Source: Thalassobacillus devorans
GTDB lineage: Bacteria > Bacillota > Bacilli > Bacillales > Halobacillaceae
Length of the DNA: 64,000 nucleotides
Direction: 5' to 3'
NCBI RefSeq assembly: GCF_011761345.1
Contig: NZ_JAASRY010000002.1
Span: 434,001-498,000 of the forward strand
Below, piece after piece: positions 53,256 to 61,092 of this stretch (position 1 is the stretch's first letter; each line of letters opens with the position of its first letter). The notes under the pieces were generated by a model. The model was not told the origin of the DNA, made no database searches, and saw only the letters and a program-made list of their open reading frames with translations. Position numbers and translations under genes: made by a program.

Positions 53256-53582
53256 ATGGAAAAATTATTAAGCAAAGTATTCGTATCGAGGCTGGAGGAC
53301 CTTCCAGAAAAATTAGGGAAAACTGTTATAATTGGAGAATTAGAGCTGGCCGTATTCAAACTCGAAGAAGGAAAGGTGCGGGCAATCGAAAATCGCTGTC
53401 CTCATAAAGGTGGTGTCCTTGCGGAAGGAATGGTGAGTGGGGAGCATGTTTTTTGCCCGATGCATGATTGGAAAATCAGTACTCGAAGCGGGAAGGTCCA
53501 GGAACCTGACACTGGCTGCGTACAGACCTATGAAACAGAAGTAAAGAACAATGAAGTATACGTCATTGTTCCCGGAAAGTAA
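53256..53582 (+). CDS. nasE: assimilatory nitrite reductase small subunit (Rieske type)
   Basis: The 108-residue protein has the Rieske [2Fe-2S] motifs [11 protein letters not shown] and CPMHDWKIS. It is the small subunit that partners NasD. ATG 53256, 9 bases behind GGGGAGG, is preferred; TTG 53253 directly before it is possible. The length fits Bacillus NasE (about 106). It is followed by nasF after 57 bases. Confidence 0.95.
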   Translation: MEKLLSKVFVSRLEDLPEKLGKTVIIGELELAVFKLEEGKVRAIENRCPHKGGVLAEGMVSGEHVFCPMHDWKISTRSGKVQEPDTGCVQTYETEVKNNEVYVIVPGK

Positions 53583-53639
53583 CTGCTAGAATAGTGGCCC
53601 CTATTATAGTAAGAACAAGGATTACGAAGGAGGAACCGA

Positions 53640-54419
53640 ATGGTACAGGTATATTTAGTAGGAGCAGGTCCTGGCGACCCGGATTTAATCACTTTAAAAG
53701 CATTAAAATGTATTCAGCAGGCAGATGTCATCTTATATGATCGGTTAGTGAATGAGCAGTTATTGGAACATGCAAAAACCGGTGCAGAGCTGGTCTTCTG
53801 TGGAAAGCATCCTAAATTTCATATGTTAAAACAGAAAACCATTAATTATTTATTAGTGAAATATGCGAAACAAGGGAAAACAGTGACACGCTTAAAAGGG
53901 GGAGACCCGTTTGTGTTCGGCAGAGGGGCCGAAGAAGCAGAGGCACTGGCAAAACAAGGTATATCGTTTGAAGTCGTCCCTGGAATTACATCTGGCATAG
54001 CAGCCCCCGCTTATGCTGGCATACCTGTAACCCATAGAGATATTAGCAGCTCCTTTGCCGTTATAGCTGGTCATCGCTGCAAAGGGAAGCATGAGGAAAT
54101 TGATTGGAATAACCTGTCAAAAAGCGTTGACACGCTGGCTATCTATATGGGCGTTAGTAATTTACCATATATATGTGATCAATTGCTCCAACATGAGAAA
54201 ATGCCGGACACCCCTGTTGCTGTCATTCAGCAAGGCACAACAGAAAAGCAAAAAGTTGTTACAGGTACTCTTTCTAACATTATAGATGAAGTAGAAAGAG
54301 TACCTATACGTAATCCTGCTATGATCATAATAGGAGAAGTTGTCCATTTCCGGGAGCGCATCCGCTCGTTTAGTCTCATGCATCAGAATGATAATGAACT
54401 GGAGGCAGCTGAAGCCTAA
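53640..54419 (+). CDS. nasF: uroporphyrinogen-III C-methyltransferase (NasF)
   Basis: The enzyme makes precorrin-2, the first step toward siroheme for NasD. The 259-residue SUMT shows YLVGAGPGDPDLITLKAL, ADVILYDRLV, the GKxPxxH-like FCGKHPKFHMLKQ, TRLKGGDPFVFGRGAEEA and VVPGITSGIAAPAYAGIPVTHR. Ribosome site GAAGGAGGAA. A decayed sirohydrochlorin chelatase follows directly, so this operon once carried more of the siroheme pathway. Confidence 0.95.
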   Translation: MVQVYLVGAGPGDPDLITLKALKCIQQADVILYDRLVNEQLLEHAKTGAELVFCGKHPKFHMLKQKTINYLLVKYAKQGKTVTRLKGGDPFVFGRGAEEAEALAKQGISFEVVPGITSGIAAPAYAGIPVTHRDISSSFAVIAGHRCKGKHEEIDWNNLSKSVDTLAIYMGVSNLPYICDQLLQHEKMPDTPVAVIQQGTTEKQKVVTGTLSNIIDEVERVPIRNPAMIIIGEVVHFRERIRSFSLMHQNDNELEAAEA

Positions 54420-54438
54420 CAGTCAGAGGAGCTGTTTA

Positions 54439-54652
54439 ATGATGCAAGCTGTCTTATTTGTCAGCCACGAAGCAGGAGGAAAGAAGCGGCAGAACAGAGT
54501 GTCCCGATCGGTAGAGAAACTTTCCCTCACGGAGAAGCAAAATTTCATTATATGTGATTATATAGACAGTCACCCTAACCTATGTGAACTATTGAAAGAA
54601 AGAGGAATGAAGGCATTGCAAAAAAAAAGAGAATGCCGGCCGGCAAATAGTA
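54439..54652 (+). pseudogene. remnant of a sirohydrochlorin chelatase gene (SirB/CbiX type)
   Basis: A ribosome site (AGAGGAGC) and ATG 54439 open MQAVLFVSH, the normal N-terminus of a small sirohydrochlorin ferrochelatase. From 54470 to 54503 the next frame gives GSRRKEAAEQSV, which completes the family motif HGSRxxEA; the first frame is then regained at 54505 as RSVEKLSLTEKQNFIICDY. So there is one missing base near 54469 and one extra base near 54503. Only about 70 residues of the expected 250 or so remain, ending in an A-run (54621-54629) and a copy of the palindrome family. A continuous frame runs on to 54765 only because it reads through the palindrome. Inactive remnant, but the family call rests on short motifs. 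Confidence 0.7.
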
Positions 54653-54664
54653 AATTAAACAGGG

Positions 54665-54701
54665 ACCCCGGAGCCCTCCAAAAATTGGAGGGCTCCGGGG
54701 T
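54665..54701. terminator. palindrome family copy 10, between convergent units
   Basis: ACCCCGGAGCCCTCCA pairs with TGGAGGGCTCCGGGGT, leaving AAAAT as loop, apart from one unpaired base. It closes the nas operon and its chelatase remnant on one side and the minus-strand gene 54725-55303 on the other. Confidence 0.85.
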
Positions 54702-54724
54702 TCCTTGGGTCGGCATAAGTTCTT

Positions 54725-55303
54725 TTAGTTTCTGCTGGCGACTTCGCGCAGCAGGTTGGATCTGATTGTTTCTTTTGTTTCTTCGTACTGTACTTTCATG
54801 CCATCGGCTTCCGATGAATTGAAACCGTTGGCTTTCAATTCATCTTGATATTCGTTATAGATTTGGAGAAATGCTTCATCCGTCTTATCTTCCAACTCCT
54901 GTGCTGCTTTCGTATATTTTTGGTAAAGCTGGATAAGCGATCCTTCTTTACCGCTTTGGATTTGTTCCTGGTAATCAGTTACCGCGTCCTGAATGAGTTG
55001 GTCAACCTGCAAGCTGACTTGCTTTTCCAACTCTTCAAATTTTGGCTCAAAATTATCTTTAATGGTTTCTTTCGTAATTTCTTCCCCTAGTGCTTTGTCT
55101 TCGTAATGTAGGCTTCTGAATGGCTTTTCTGTAATTGGTTCATCCCATTGGATTATCTGTCTTACTTCTTCATTCGGGAGATTGTTCTGACCCTCATTGT
55201 CTGCTTCTTCCGGCATCTTTACCATTAATAATAGTAGCGTGCCAATAGAAGCAAGGACAACCATAAAAGATACCAGTGCCAACATCCCTCTTAATTTATT
55301 CAT
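54725..55303 (-). CDS. membrane-anchored coiled-coil hypothetical protein
   Basis: The 192-residue protein has one N-terminal membrane segment (residues 7-27, MLALVSFMVVLASIGTLLLL) and an extracellular part that is acidic and helical, with heptad-like stretches (FEELEKQVSLQVDQLIQDAV, QLYQKYTKAAQELEDKTDEA). I do not recognise a named family. It is a single-gene minus-strand unit, starting at ATG 55303 behind GGTGGGG, convergent to the nas operon and divergent from the LCP gene. The N-terminal segment could also be an uncleaved signal anchor. Cell-envelope role is a guess from topology. Confidence 0.75.
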   Translation of the reverse strand: MNKLRGMLALVSFMVVLASIGTLLLLMVKMPEEADNEGQNNLPNEEVRQIIQWDEPITEKPFRSLHYEDKALGEEITKETIKDNFEPKFEELEKQVSLQVDQLIQDAVTDYQEQIQSGKEGSLIQLYQKYTKAAQELEDKTDEAFLQIYNEYQDELKANGFNSSEADGMKVQYEETKETIRSNLLREVASRN

Positions 55304-55370
55304 TATTCACCCCACCTGCCATCGCTCAAATAGTATTATTACAAGTATGGGTAAATCCGATAGAAAATAA

Positions 55371-55394
55371 ACACCCCGGGTCCTCCAGAAAATG
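55371..55394. repeat. palindrome family copy 11, right half missing
   Basis: ACACCCCGGGTCCTCCAGAA is identical to the left arm of the copy at 61429, but the sequence then changes to AATGGATTATTAC and no GGAGGACCCGGGGTGT follows. It lies between divergent genes, with no gene ending at it. Confidence 0.75.
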
Positions 55395-55471
55395 GATTAT
55401 TACTTTTACAAGATTCGACTAATTAAGTATAATGTAATGGTGGTTTTATATTTAGTTAATGAGGTGGACGA

Positions 55472-56407
55472 ATGAGAAGTCGTAAAGATCAAAAGAAAAA
55501 GCAGCGGAAAAAAGGAAAGTGGTGGAAGATCACTTTACTGGTCATGCTCCTGATTTTAATAGGAGTAGGAGCCTATGCTTTTTCGATTTATAGTAATGTG
55601 AAAAACACAGTCGATAAAGATTTACATGAACCTGTTTCTTCTATTGATAATGATCTCACAAAGAAAAAGATAGAGAGCAAAGAATCTCTTAATATATTAT
55701 TACTTGGTGTCGATGAACGAAACTATGATAAAGGCCGTTCGGATACGATGATTGTCCTGACGCTTGACCCGGACAATGACCGGATGCAAATGGTCAGCAT
55801 CCCCCGGGATACTCGTACCGAGATTGTAGGGAGAGGGACCGAAGATAAAATCAACCATGCCTATGCTTTCGGCGGAAGTGATATGTCAGTCGACACGGTC
55901 GAAAACTTTCTTGATATCGAACTCGATTATTACGTAAGGATGAATATGGAAGGCCTTGAACAGCTTGTTGATGCTGTAGGAGGAATAACTGTCACTAATA
56001 ATATGGCTTTTAAACAGGACGGCATAACATTTCCGGAAGGGCAGCTTGATTTGAATGGGAAAGAAGCTCTTTCTTTTGTAAGGATGAGAAAAAATGACCC
56101 TCAGGGGGACGCCGGACGTAATGAACGACAGCGTCAAGTCATCGAAGGGGTCATTGAAAAAGGTGCCAGCATCGGCGGCGTCAATAAAATTGGCGATATC
56201 ATGGACGTACTTGGTTCGAATGTAAGTACCAACATGGACTTTTCTGATATGAGGAAACTGGGAACAGATTATCGAAGTGCCCGCAAAAATACAGAAACCT
56301 ATCAAATGCAGGGCAGTGGTACGAACATCGGGGGAATCTACTATTTGATTGTTCCGAATGAAGAAGTACAAAAAGTTAATGGAATGATACAGGATTATCA
56401 ATCTTAA
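55472..56407 (+). CDS. LytR-CpsA-Psr (LCP) family cell-wall polymer ligase
   Basis: LCP proteins attach teichoic acid or other polymers to peptidoglycan on the outer membrane face. The 311-residue protein has a basic cytoplasmic start (RSRKDQKKKQRKKGKWWK), one membrane segment (about 22-42) and the LCP domain from about residue 72: LNILLLGVDERNYDKGRSDTM, MVSIPRDTRTEI, KINHAYAFGG, YYVRMNMEGLEQLVDAVGGI, DLNGKEALSFVRMRKNDPQGDAGRNERQ. The catalytic Arg and Asp residues of the family are present. GAGGTGG ribosome site; perfect terminator behind it. Confidence 0.93.
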   Translation: MRSRKDQKKKQRKKGKWWKITLLVMLLILIGVGAYAFSIYSNVKNTVDKDLHEPVSSIDNDLTKKKIESKESLNILLLGVDERNYDKGRSDTMIVLTLDPDNDRMQMVSIPRDTRTEIVGRGTEDKINHAYAFGGSDMSVDTVENFLDIELDYYVRMNMEGLEQLVDAVGGITVTNNMAFKQDGITFPEGQLDLNGKEALSFVRMRKNDPQGDAGRNERQRQVIEGVIEKGASIGGVNKIGDIMDVLGSNVSTNMDFSDMRKLGTDYRSARKNTETYQMQGSGTNIGGIYYLIVPNEEVQKVNGMIQDYQS

Positions 56408-56830
56408 AAAGAAGTCATCTAATCGAGCAGGCAACTCATTGAGTTGCCTGCTCGATTTTTTAGTATACGAAAGTTTAATGGAATTCTCATCATTTTTTAT
56501 GAGTTCTACTCTCCTTTAACAAAGAAATCCAGATCAGTTCACCCTCTTCTATTAGTTTTTGTAGTATAAAAGCCTCTGCTGCTATGAAAGGTTGGATAAT
56601 ATTGTGAAAATCGGGTTTATAAACTAACTTTCTTCCAGAAAATAAAAAAATATAAATAAAAATCCAGAAATCGATTAAGAGAATATTAAATATATTACAT
56701 AGGTTAGTAAGAAATATTTATATTCTGTAATAGGGGTATTCATTTTACAGGATTATATTGAAGCCGATGTTTTTCACCCATATAATTAACGTGGATTCAG
56801 ACAGGCACCTTTAAGTTAGGAGAGATCCCG
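56408..56830 (+). other. AT-rich gap behind the LCP gene
   Basis: The 423 bases start with the LCP terminator (56423-56461) and continue as very AT-rich sequence without a supported gene or recognisable operator. GAAAGTTTAATGG (56469-56481) resembles the start of the TTTAAC element but lacks its second arm. The right end holds the promoter and the ribosome site TTAGGAGAG of the next gene. Confidence 0.5.
56423..56461 (+). terminator. terminator of the LCP gene
   Basis: TCGAGCAGGCAACTC (56423-56437) pairs perfectly with GAGTTGCCTGCTCGA (56441-56455), followed by TTTTTTA. Classical intrinsic terminator. Confidence 0.95.
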
Positions 56831-57193
56831 TTGAAGAAAGTAATATTTTTATCTTTACCTTTTTTACTGATAGGATTGACGTTCGCAGCTATGTTTGAAG
56901 TGAAAAGAGCGGACACGCCATACAGTCAAGAAACAAAACAGGTGGAAGAATACATAGAAGAAGCGGCAGAAAGTGTAAAGCCTGCGGATGGAGCGGCAGC
57001 AACTATTGAAGAGGTCGACATGGGTTCTATCCAACAAACAAGTGCAAATGACGAACCGTCTTATTCCGTAGAAAAACAAAAGGATTCTGTTTCTGTATTT
57101 GATGATCAGGACAATAAAATATTTGAAACGACATTGGAAGACTGGAACAAGAACAAAGATTATTATCACGAAAAGTACCGAATTGAAGAATAG
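56831..57193 (+). CDS. small secreted or membrane-anchored hypothetical protein (TTG start)
   Basis: A TTG start (56831) is placed 7 bases behind TTAGGAGAG. The 120-residue protein has a hydrophobic N-terminal segment (residues 4-20, VIFLSLPFLLIGLTFAA) followed by an acidic, Glu/Asp-rich region, ending with KIFETTLEDWNKNKDYYHEKY. No Cys for a lipobox and no clear cleavage site are seen, so a single anchor is likely. I do not recognise the family. It lies alone between the LCP ligase and the M6 protease. Confidence 0.65.
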   Translation: MKKVIFLSLPFLLIGLTFAAMFEVKRADTPYSQETKQVEEYIEEAAESVKPADGAAATIEEVDMGSIQQTSANDEPSYSVEKQKDSVSVFDDQDNKIFETTLEDWNKNKDYYHEKYRIEE

Positions 57194-57470
57194 AAGGGAT
57201 AAATGTTGCCTGCCTTAAGGACATGGTTTCTTTGAGGTGGGTATTTTATATTAGGTGACTGATCTGAAAGAACCGTTTAAAATACAGGACTTTGTAAATG
57301 ATCTAGGGATAGCCTATGGATAAAAGGTTCCGTTGCTGGATGTCGAAATATGTAAAAAATATAGGGTATGGTAGTCTAACATGCTTATTTTGTCATTTTT
57401 TGCCCCGAAAATGTTCTGAATATTCTATAATTAACTGGAAGCAAATAGAAATTTGGGGGAGGAAAACAGA

Positions 57471-59312
57471 ATGTTGAACAAAAAATTTCTATCATCCGCT
57501 GCAGCTTCATTGTTGTTAGTGTCCGGACTGACAACAGGGCTTGCGGGCGGAGGAGCTAGTGACGTACAGGCATCCAATAATTATAACCTGGAACCGGCGC
57601 ATTATGTTCCGGCCACACCAGAACTGGCTGAACAAGCGAAAGAAGCTGGCCTTGATATTTCAAAACATGATCCAGCTGAAAAGTTTGCCAATAAAGGCTC
57701 AAAATTTGAACAGGCTGCCGGAGATCATGTCGCTTATGAAAAAGCAGAAGGAGAAGTACCGATGCTTGTTCTGTTAGCTAAATATAAGAATGGCGACCAG
57801 CCGAAAGGGACGCTGGATAAGCCGGTGCCAGCTAAGTACTTAAACGATCTTATTTTCGGGGATGAATATAATCCGTATAAGATGGATGTTTTTAAGGAAT
57901 ATGCCGAGTTTGAAGGTGAAAAAGTACCAACTAACAGTACCATGCAAAACATTTATAAAGAATCCAGTTATGGTAAAGTCGAACTTACTACATATGACGA
58001 TATGACAGATATCGGCTGGGTGGAGCTGCCTCATGGAGCTTCTTACTACCTTGATCAGACTGGTGAGCATGCAAATGATGGCGAATATAAATTTGGAAAT
58101 GACAATGGTTATGCCCATATGGGAGAGCTGGTCCGTGACTTATTGAAAGCAGCTGATCCTCATGTTGACTTTTCCAAATATGCGGAAAACGGAAAAGTGC
58201 CGAATATATTTGTAGTTCATGAAGGTACAGGAGCAGAATTCAGCCGTGATCCTGCACAGGTTTGGTCACACAAGTGGGGAGTTCTAAGTGCCTTGTACTA
58301 TGGTCCATATTACGACGATGGTGTATTCGCACCTGAGGCTGAGGGAATGTCTGAGTCCGAATGGATCAAGAAAACAACAGAAGAAGAGCTTACTTATGAT
58401 GGAGTAGTTGTCAATAACTACACTGTGGAGCCGGCAATCGGCGGAAACGTAGCTGGTTATGATGCCGCTACCAACACGTATAAAGAAGAATTGGAAGCAG
58501 GACCTTACCCGGCGCAGCCTGGGGTATTCGCCCATGAGTTTGGCCATGCGTTAGGATTGCCTGATTTCTATGACACTGAATATACTTCTGAAGGCGTCGG
58601 AAACTTCTCAATGATGGCGGGCGGTCCCTGGATGCGTTATCCAAATGATGCCGCATATTCCGGAAATTCACCGACCGGTTTTGATCCATTTTCTAAAATG
58701 TTCTTGGGCTGGCTGGAGCCGAAAGAAGTTACACCAGAAGATGGCGTCCAGGAATTGACGTTGGGACCAGTTAACGAACACGAAGATGTCGTGAAAATGG
58801 AGGTCCCTGGTTCTAACGGGACAGAATACTTCCTTTTTGAAAATGTTCAGCAGGAAGGCTTCAATAAAGGACTGGCACGTGTTGGTGAAAACGCGGAAGG
58901 TCTGGTTGCATGGCATGTCGATGAAAATGTCATCAACAAATATCAGACAGCTGGCCTGCGTCCTAACAACGTTGAAAACTGGATGAACAAACGTTTCCAG
59001 TACAATCATTCGGCTACAGCTTCTGATGGAACTTTGATTACGCATTATGGATTGTCTGTATTGCAGGCAGATGGAGAGTATGACCTGGAGCGTAATAACA
59101 ACCGTGGTGACGAAGCTGACTTCTTTACTACTGGTGATGAAATCACTCCGAATTCAGGTAATGTTCATACAGGTTCCTATTATTTCTGGAGAGAGGATAA
59201 TCCTGTACCAGCTGATTCCGGCATCCATGTCACTGACATCCAGCAAAATGAAGATGGCTCTATCACAGCTAAATTCTTCTATGAATTCCCTGGGGATGAA
59301 GGAAAAAAGTAA
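57471..59312 (+). CDS. secreted M6-family metalloprotease (immune inhibitor A-like)
   Basis: The 613-residue extracellular zinc protease has a signal peptide (LNKKFLSSAAASLLLVSGLTTG cut short, cleavage near VQAS), a propeptide, and a catalytic domain with HEFGHALGLPD (His355, Glu356, His359), then the Met-turn-like NFSMMAGGPWM. The M6 features MQNIYKESSYGKVEL and VWSHKWG are also present. It is shorter than the InhA proteins of Bacillus thuringiensis (about 800) and lacks their extended C-terminal part. Start at ATG 57471 behind GGGGGAGG. TATAAT at 57426-57431 is a likely -10 box, and a Spo0A-type TGTCGAA lies at 57342-57348. Own terminator behind. Confidence 0.93.
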   Translation: MLNKKFLSSAAASLLLVSGLTTGLAGGGASDVQASNNYNLEPAHYVPATPELAEQAKEAGLDISKHDPAEKFANKGSKFEQAAGDHVAYEKAEGEVPMLVLLAKYKNGDQPKGTLDKPVPAKYLNDLIFGDEYNPYKMDVFKEYAEFEGEKVPTNSTMQNIYKESSYGKVELTTYDDMTDIGWVELPHGASYYLDQTGEHANDGEYKFGNDNGYAHMGELVRDLLKAADPHVDFSKYAENGKVPNIFVVHEGTGAEFSRDPAQVWSHKWGVLSALYYGPYYDDGVFAPEAEGMSESEWIKKTTEEELTYDGVVVNNYTVEPAIGGNVAGYDAATNTYKEELEAGPYPAQPGVFAHEFGHALGLPDFYDTEYTSEGVGNFSMMAGGPWMRYPNDAAYSGNSPTGFDPFSKMFLGWLEPKEVTPEDGVQELTLGPVNEHEDVVKMEVPGSNGTEYFLFENVQQEGFNKGLARVGENAEGLVAWHVDENVINKYQTAGLRPNNVENWMNKRFQYNHSATASDGTLITHYGLSVLQADGEYDLERNNNRGDEADFFTTGDEITPNSGNVHTGSYYFWREDNPVPADSGIHVTDIQQNEDGSITAKFFYEFPGDEGKK

Positions 59313-59325
59313 ATAATTCAGCATC

Positions 59326-59361
59326 AAGACCAGGCGGAAATTGACGCCTGGTCTTTCATTT
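59326..59361 (+). terminator. terminator of the M6 protease gene
   Basis: AAGACCAGGCG (59326-59336) pairs perfectly with CGCCTGGTCTT (59345-59355), followed by TCATTTT. Confidence 0.88.
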
Positions 59362-59463
59362 TGCCCTGGGCGGCTTAACATTTTAAACATTCTCTCGATA
59401 TATAAAATAAAGCATTTATTTTAGTGGACGGTTATAATGGAGTAACAAGGGGGTGGGAATTTT

Positions 59464-60168
59464 ATGGAAATGAATAAAGAGTCCGTTGCTATCATTGCTA
59501 CTATATTCTTGGCCATTGGACTTGCAGTTAGTGGTTTCTTCATCGTCAAAAGCATCCAGGATGGACGGACAGTTTTAACCGCTCAATCCGATTACCAACT
59601 ACCTCGTGACTCTTATTTACATATGAAAAGAGGATCAATTAATGAGATACATGCTGGAACAATAGCTGAAGATTTTTTCACGGAAAAAGAAGGAGACTCC
59701 TTATTAGAGGATTCCGAAACCGCCGAGATAGCTTGGGAACCAGAAGAAACAGAAGTTTTAATTGAAGAAGAAACAAACGAATCTTCTTCATGGGAACCAA
59801 ATACAAATCAAAGCAACTCAGAAATGAACAGTTCTGCTTCTGGTTCCAGTAGTTCTGCTAATACTAATACTTCTTCCGATAGTGGAAAAAATACAAGCGA
59901 CGATAATAAGGGAAATTCCACCAGTACAAATAAAGAAGAAAAAGAAAAAGAAGAAGAAAATACTGATATAGAAGAAAAAACTACGTCAGAAGATGATGAT
60001 ACGCAAGAAGAAAACGGAAGGGATGAAAATGCTTCTTCTGGAGAATCAGAAGAAAAGGAAAAGACAGAAGAACAGGATGAAGAAGAGGCGGAAGAGGAAG
60101 AAGAGAATGGTCAAAACGGGGATTCCGATAACGAGAATAAAGATCTTGAACAAACCGATGATGAATAG
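59464..60168 (+). CDS. membrane-anchored, extremely acidic low-complexity protein
   Basis: The 234-residue protein has one N-terminal membrane segment (residues 8-30, VAIIATIFLAIGLAVSGFFI), a short ordered part to about residue 85, then a long tail made almost only of Ser, Asn, Glu, Asp, Thr and Lys (NSSASGSSSSANTNTSSDSG, later EEKEKTEEQDEEEAEEEEEN). The tail should be a disordered, negatively charged extracellular or linker region. The codons of the tail (GAA, GAAGAA runs) make it repeat-like and prone to length change. GGGGGTGGG ribosome site. The Spo0E-like gene follows after 17 bases and is probably co-transcribed. Function unknown. Confidence 0.75.
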   Translation: MEMNKESVAIIATIFLAIGLAVSGFFIVKSIQDGRTVLTAQSDYQLPRDSYLHMKRGSINEIHAGTIAEDFFTEKEGDSLLEDSETAEIAWEPEETEVLIEEETNESSSWEPNTNQSNSEMNSSASGSSSSANTNTSSDSGKNTSDDNKGNSTSTNKEEKEKEEENTDIEEKTTSEDDDTQEENGRDENASSGESEEKEKTEEQDEEEAEEEEENGQNGDSDNENKDLEQTDDE

Positions 60169-60185
60169 TAAAAGGGGGATTCAGA

Positions 60186-60344
60186 GTGCTAGGGCTGGCA
60201 GAGCTGGAATTTGAAATTGAAAAGTTAAGACAAAAGATGTACCTGTTATATAAAGACAATCCCTCCGATCCTCAGCTGGTCTCGGTTTCCCAGGCTTTAG
60301 ATGAATTGTTGAACAGGTGGCAATACATCAATCACGAAATGTAA
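60186..60344 (+). CDS. Spo0E-like aspartyl-phosphate phosphatase
   Basis: A short frame with GTG start (60186), 7 bases behind AAAGGGGG, encodes 52 residues ending TAA at 60342-60344. The sequence reads EFEIEKLRQKMYLLYKDNPS then LVSVSQALDELLNRWQYI. This fits the Spo0E family pattern (helix I-x2-LR-x-MY, linker, then SQ-x-LD-x-LLN), whose members dephosphorylate Spo0A~P and delay sporulation. The key SQxLD motif is complete (residues 35-39). It lies 17 bases behind the acidic protein gene and ends at a very strong bidirectional terminator. Confidence 0.85.
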   Translation: MLGLAELEFEIEKLRQKMYLLYKDNPSDPQLVSVSQALDELLNRWQYINHEM

Positions 60345-60345
60345 A

Positions 60346-60395
60346 AAATTAGAAAACGGCCGACGGTATTAACCGTCGGCCGTTTTCTAATTTTC
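60346..60395. terminator. strong bidirectional terminator
   Basis: AATTAGAAAACGGCCGACGGT pairs perfectly with its inverted copy ending at 60394, with only ATTA as loop. A-runs before and T-runs after make it work on both strands. It closes the Spo0E-like gene and reaches into the last codons of the convergent gene at 60387-60797. Confidence 0.92.
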
Positions 60396-60797
60396 ATCAT
60401 GGCTGCTTATCTGCAACGTTACTTTATTGACACCGAGCACGCGTGCTGCTTCGATCATGTTTTTCGCTTTTGCTTCTGCTTGTTCAAGGGATAGATTAGC
60501 TGTTGTAATTTCAAAAGAAGGCGTAGCAATGTTATTTTGTTTTTCCTCAGAGACCTTTGAGGTATTTATTTGCATGTCACTTGATGCTTTTGCTTTATCT
60601 TCAGAAGTTACGAAAGACACCATTTCCTGTACATTGTTTTTGTATCGCTTTCCGCGGATTTTTCGGCCATGGTAGACTACATTAGAGTAGGGACAGCCTG
60701 TTTCTGCAGCAATCTGGCGGTAGTTTTTGTCTGATTCTTCGAGGAGTTGTTTGACTTGGTTGAGGTCATAATCGTATTTTTTGTTACCCTTTGCCAT
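60387..60797 (-). CDS. small helix-turn-helix-like hypothetical protein
   Basis: The 136-residue protein has a likely DNA-binding N-terminal half (residues 9-50, DLNQVKQLLEESDKNYRQIA then ETGCPYSNVVYHGRKIRGKR), resembling a helix-turn-helix with a basic recognition helix. A Ser/Lys-rich linker (60-95) and a helical C-terminal part (LSLEQAEAKAKNMIEAARVLGVNK) follow. I do not recognise a named family. Ribosome site AAGGAGC; its stop is inside the strong bidirectional hairpin. Spo0A-type boxes in the upstream gap suggest a link to stationary phase, which is inference. Confidence 0.7.
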   Translation of the reverse strand: MAKGNKKYDYDLNQVKQLLEESDKNYRQIAAETGCPYSNVVYHGRKIRGKRYKNNVQEMVSFVTSEDKAKASSDMQINTSKVSEEKQNNIATPSFEITTANLSLEQAEAKAKNMIEAARVLGVNKVTLQISSHDEN

Positions 60798-60877
60798 TTG
60801 AATGCTCCTTTATAATTTTTTAAAAATGGAATAGTATTATTTTATCATAAACGAATTTTTTATATTTGTCATATTAA

Positions 60878-60889
60878 TTTTTCGACAGA
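60878..60889 (-). promoter_or_regulatory. Spo0A-box-like sequence (1)
   Basis: On the minus strand TCTGTCGAAAAA contains TGTCGAA. It lies about 85 bases upstream of the minus-strand helix-turn-helix gene. Confidence 0.35.
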
Positions 60890-61054
60890 TTGCAACTGGT
60901 AAATAATTAATATTGTAGAAAAATTTTTGAGGATATACTTGCTATGATCGATCAGCATAACAATGGGCATCAATAGGTGGGATAAATGTATTAGTTTTTT
61001 CAGAAGTTAGATCATACGAAAATATGAAAATGGAAGGAGAGGATTTAGGCGGAA

Positions 61055-61066
61055 TCTGTCGAAATG
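61055..61066 (+). promoter_or_regulatory. Spo0A-box-like sequence (2)
   Basis: TCTGTCGAAATG contains TGTCGAA and shares TCTGTCGAAA with the oppositely oriented site at 60878. It lies close to the ribosome site of the next plus-strand gene. Confidence 0.35.
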
Positions 61067-61092
61067 GTTAGGGAGAAGGAGTGATGGTGCGG

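Noticed and set aside
54340-54765. A 141-codon frame across the end of nasF and the following palindrome as a gene
   Set aside because: Its first part overlaps nasF without a ribosome site and its last part is a translation of the palindromic repeat. Only the middle (54439-54652) has coding meaning, as a decayed chelatase.
57255-57323. A 22-codon frame (GTG start) upstream of the M6 protease, possible signal peptide gene
   Set aside because: No proper ribosome site spacing and no known quorum-peptide features such as a secretion signal. I cannot support it.
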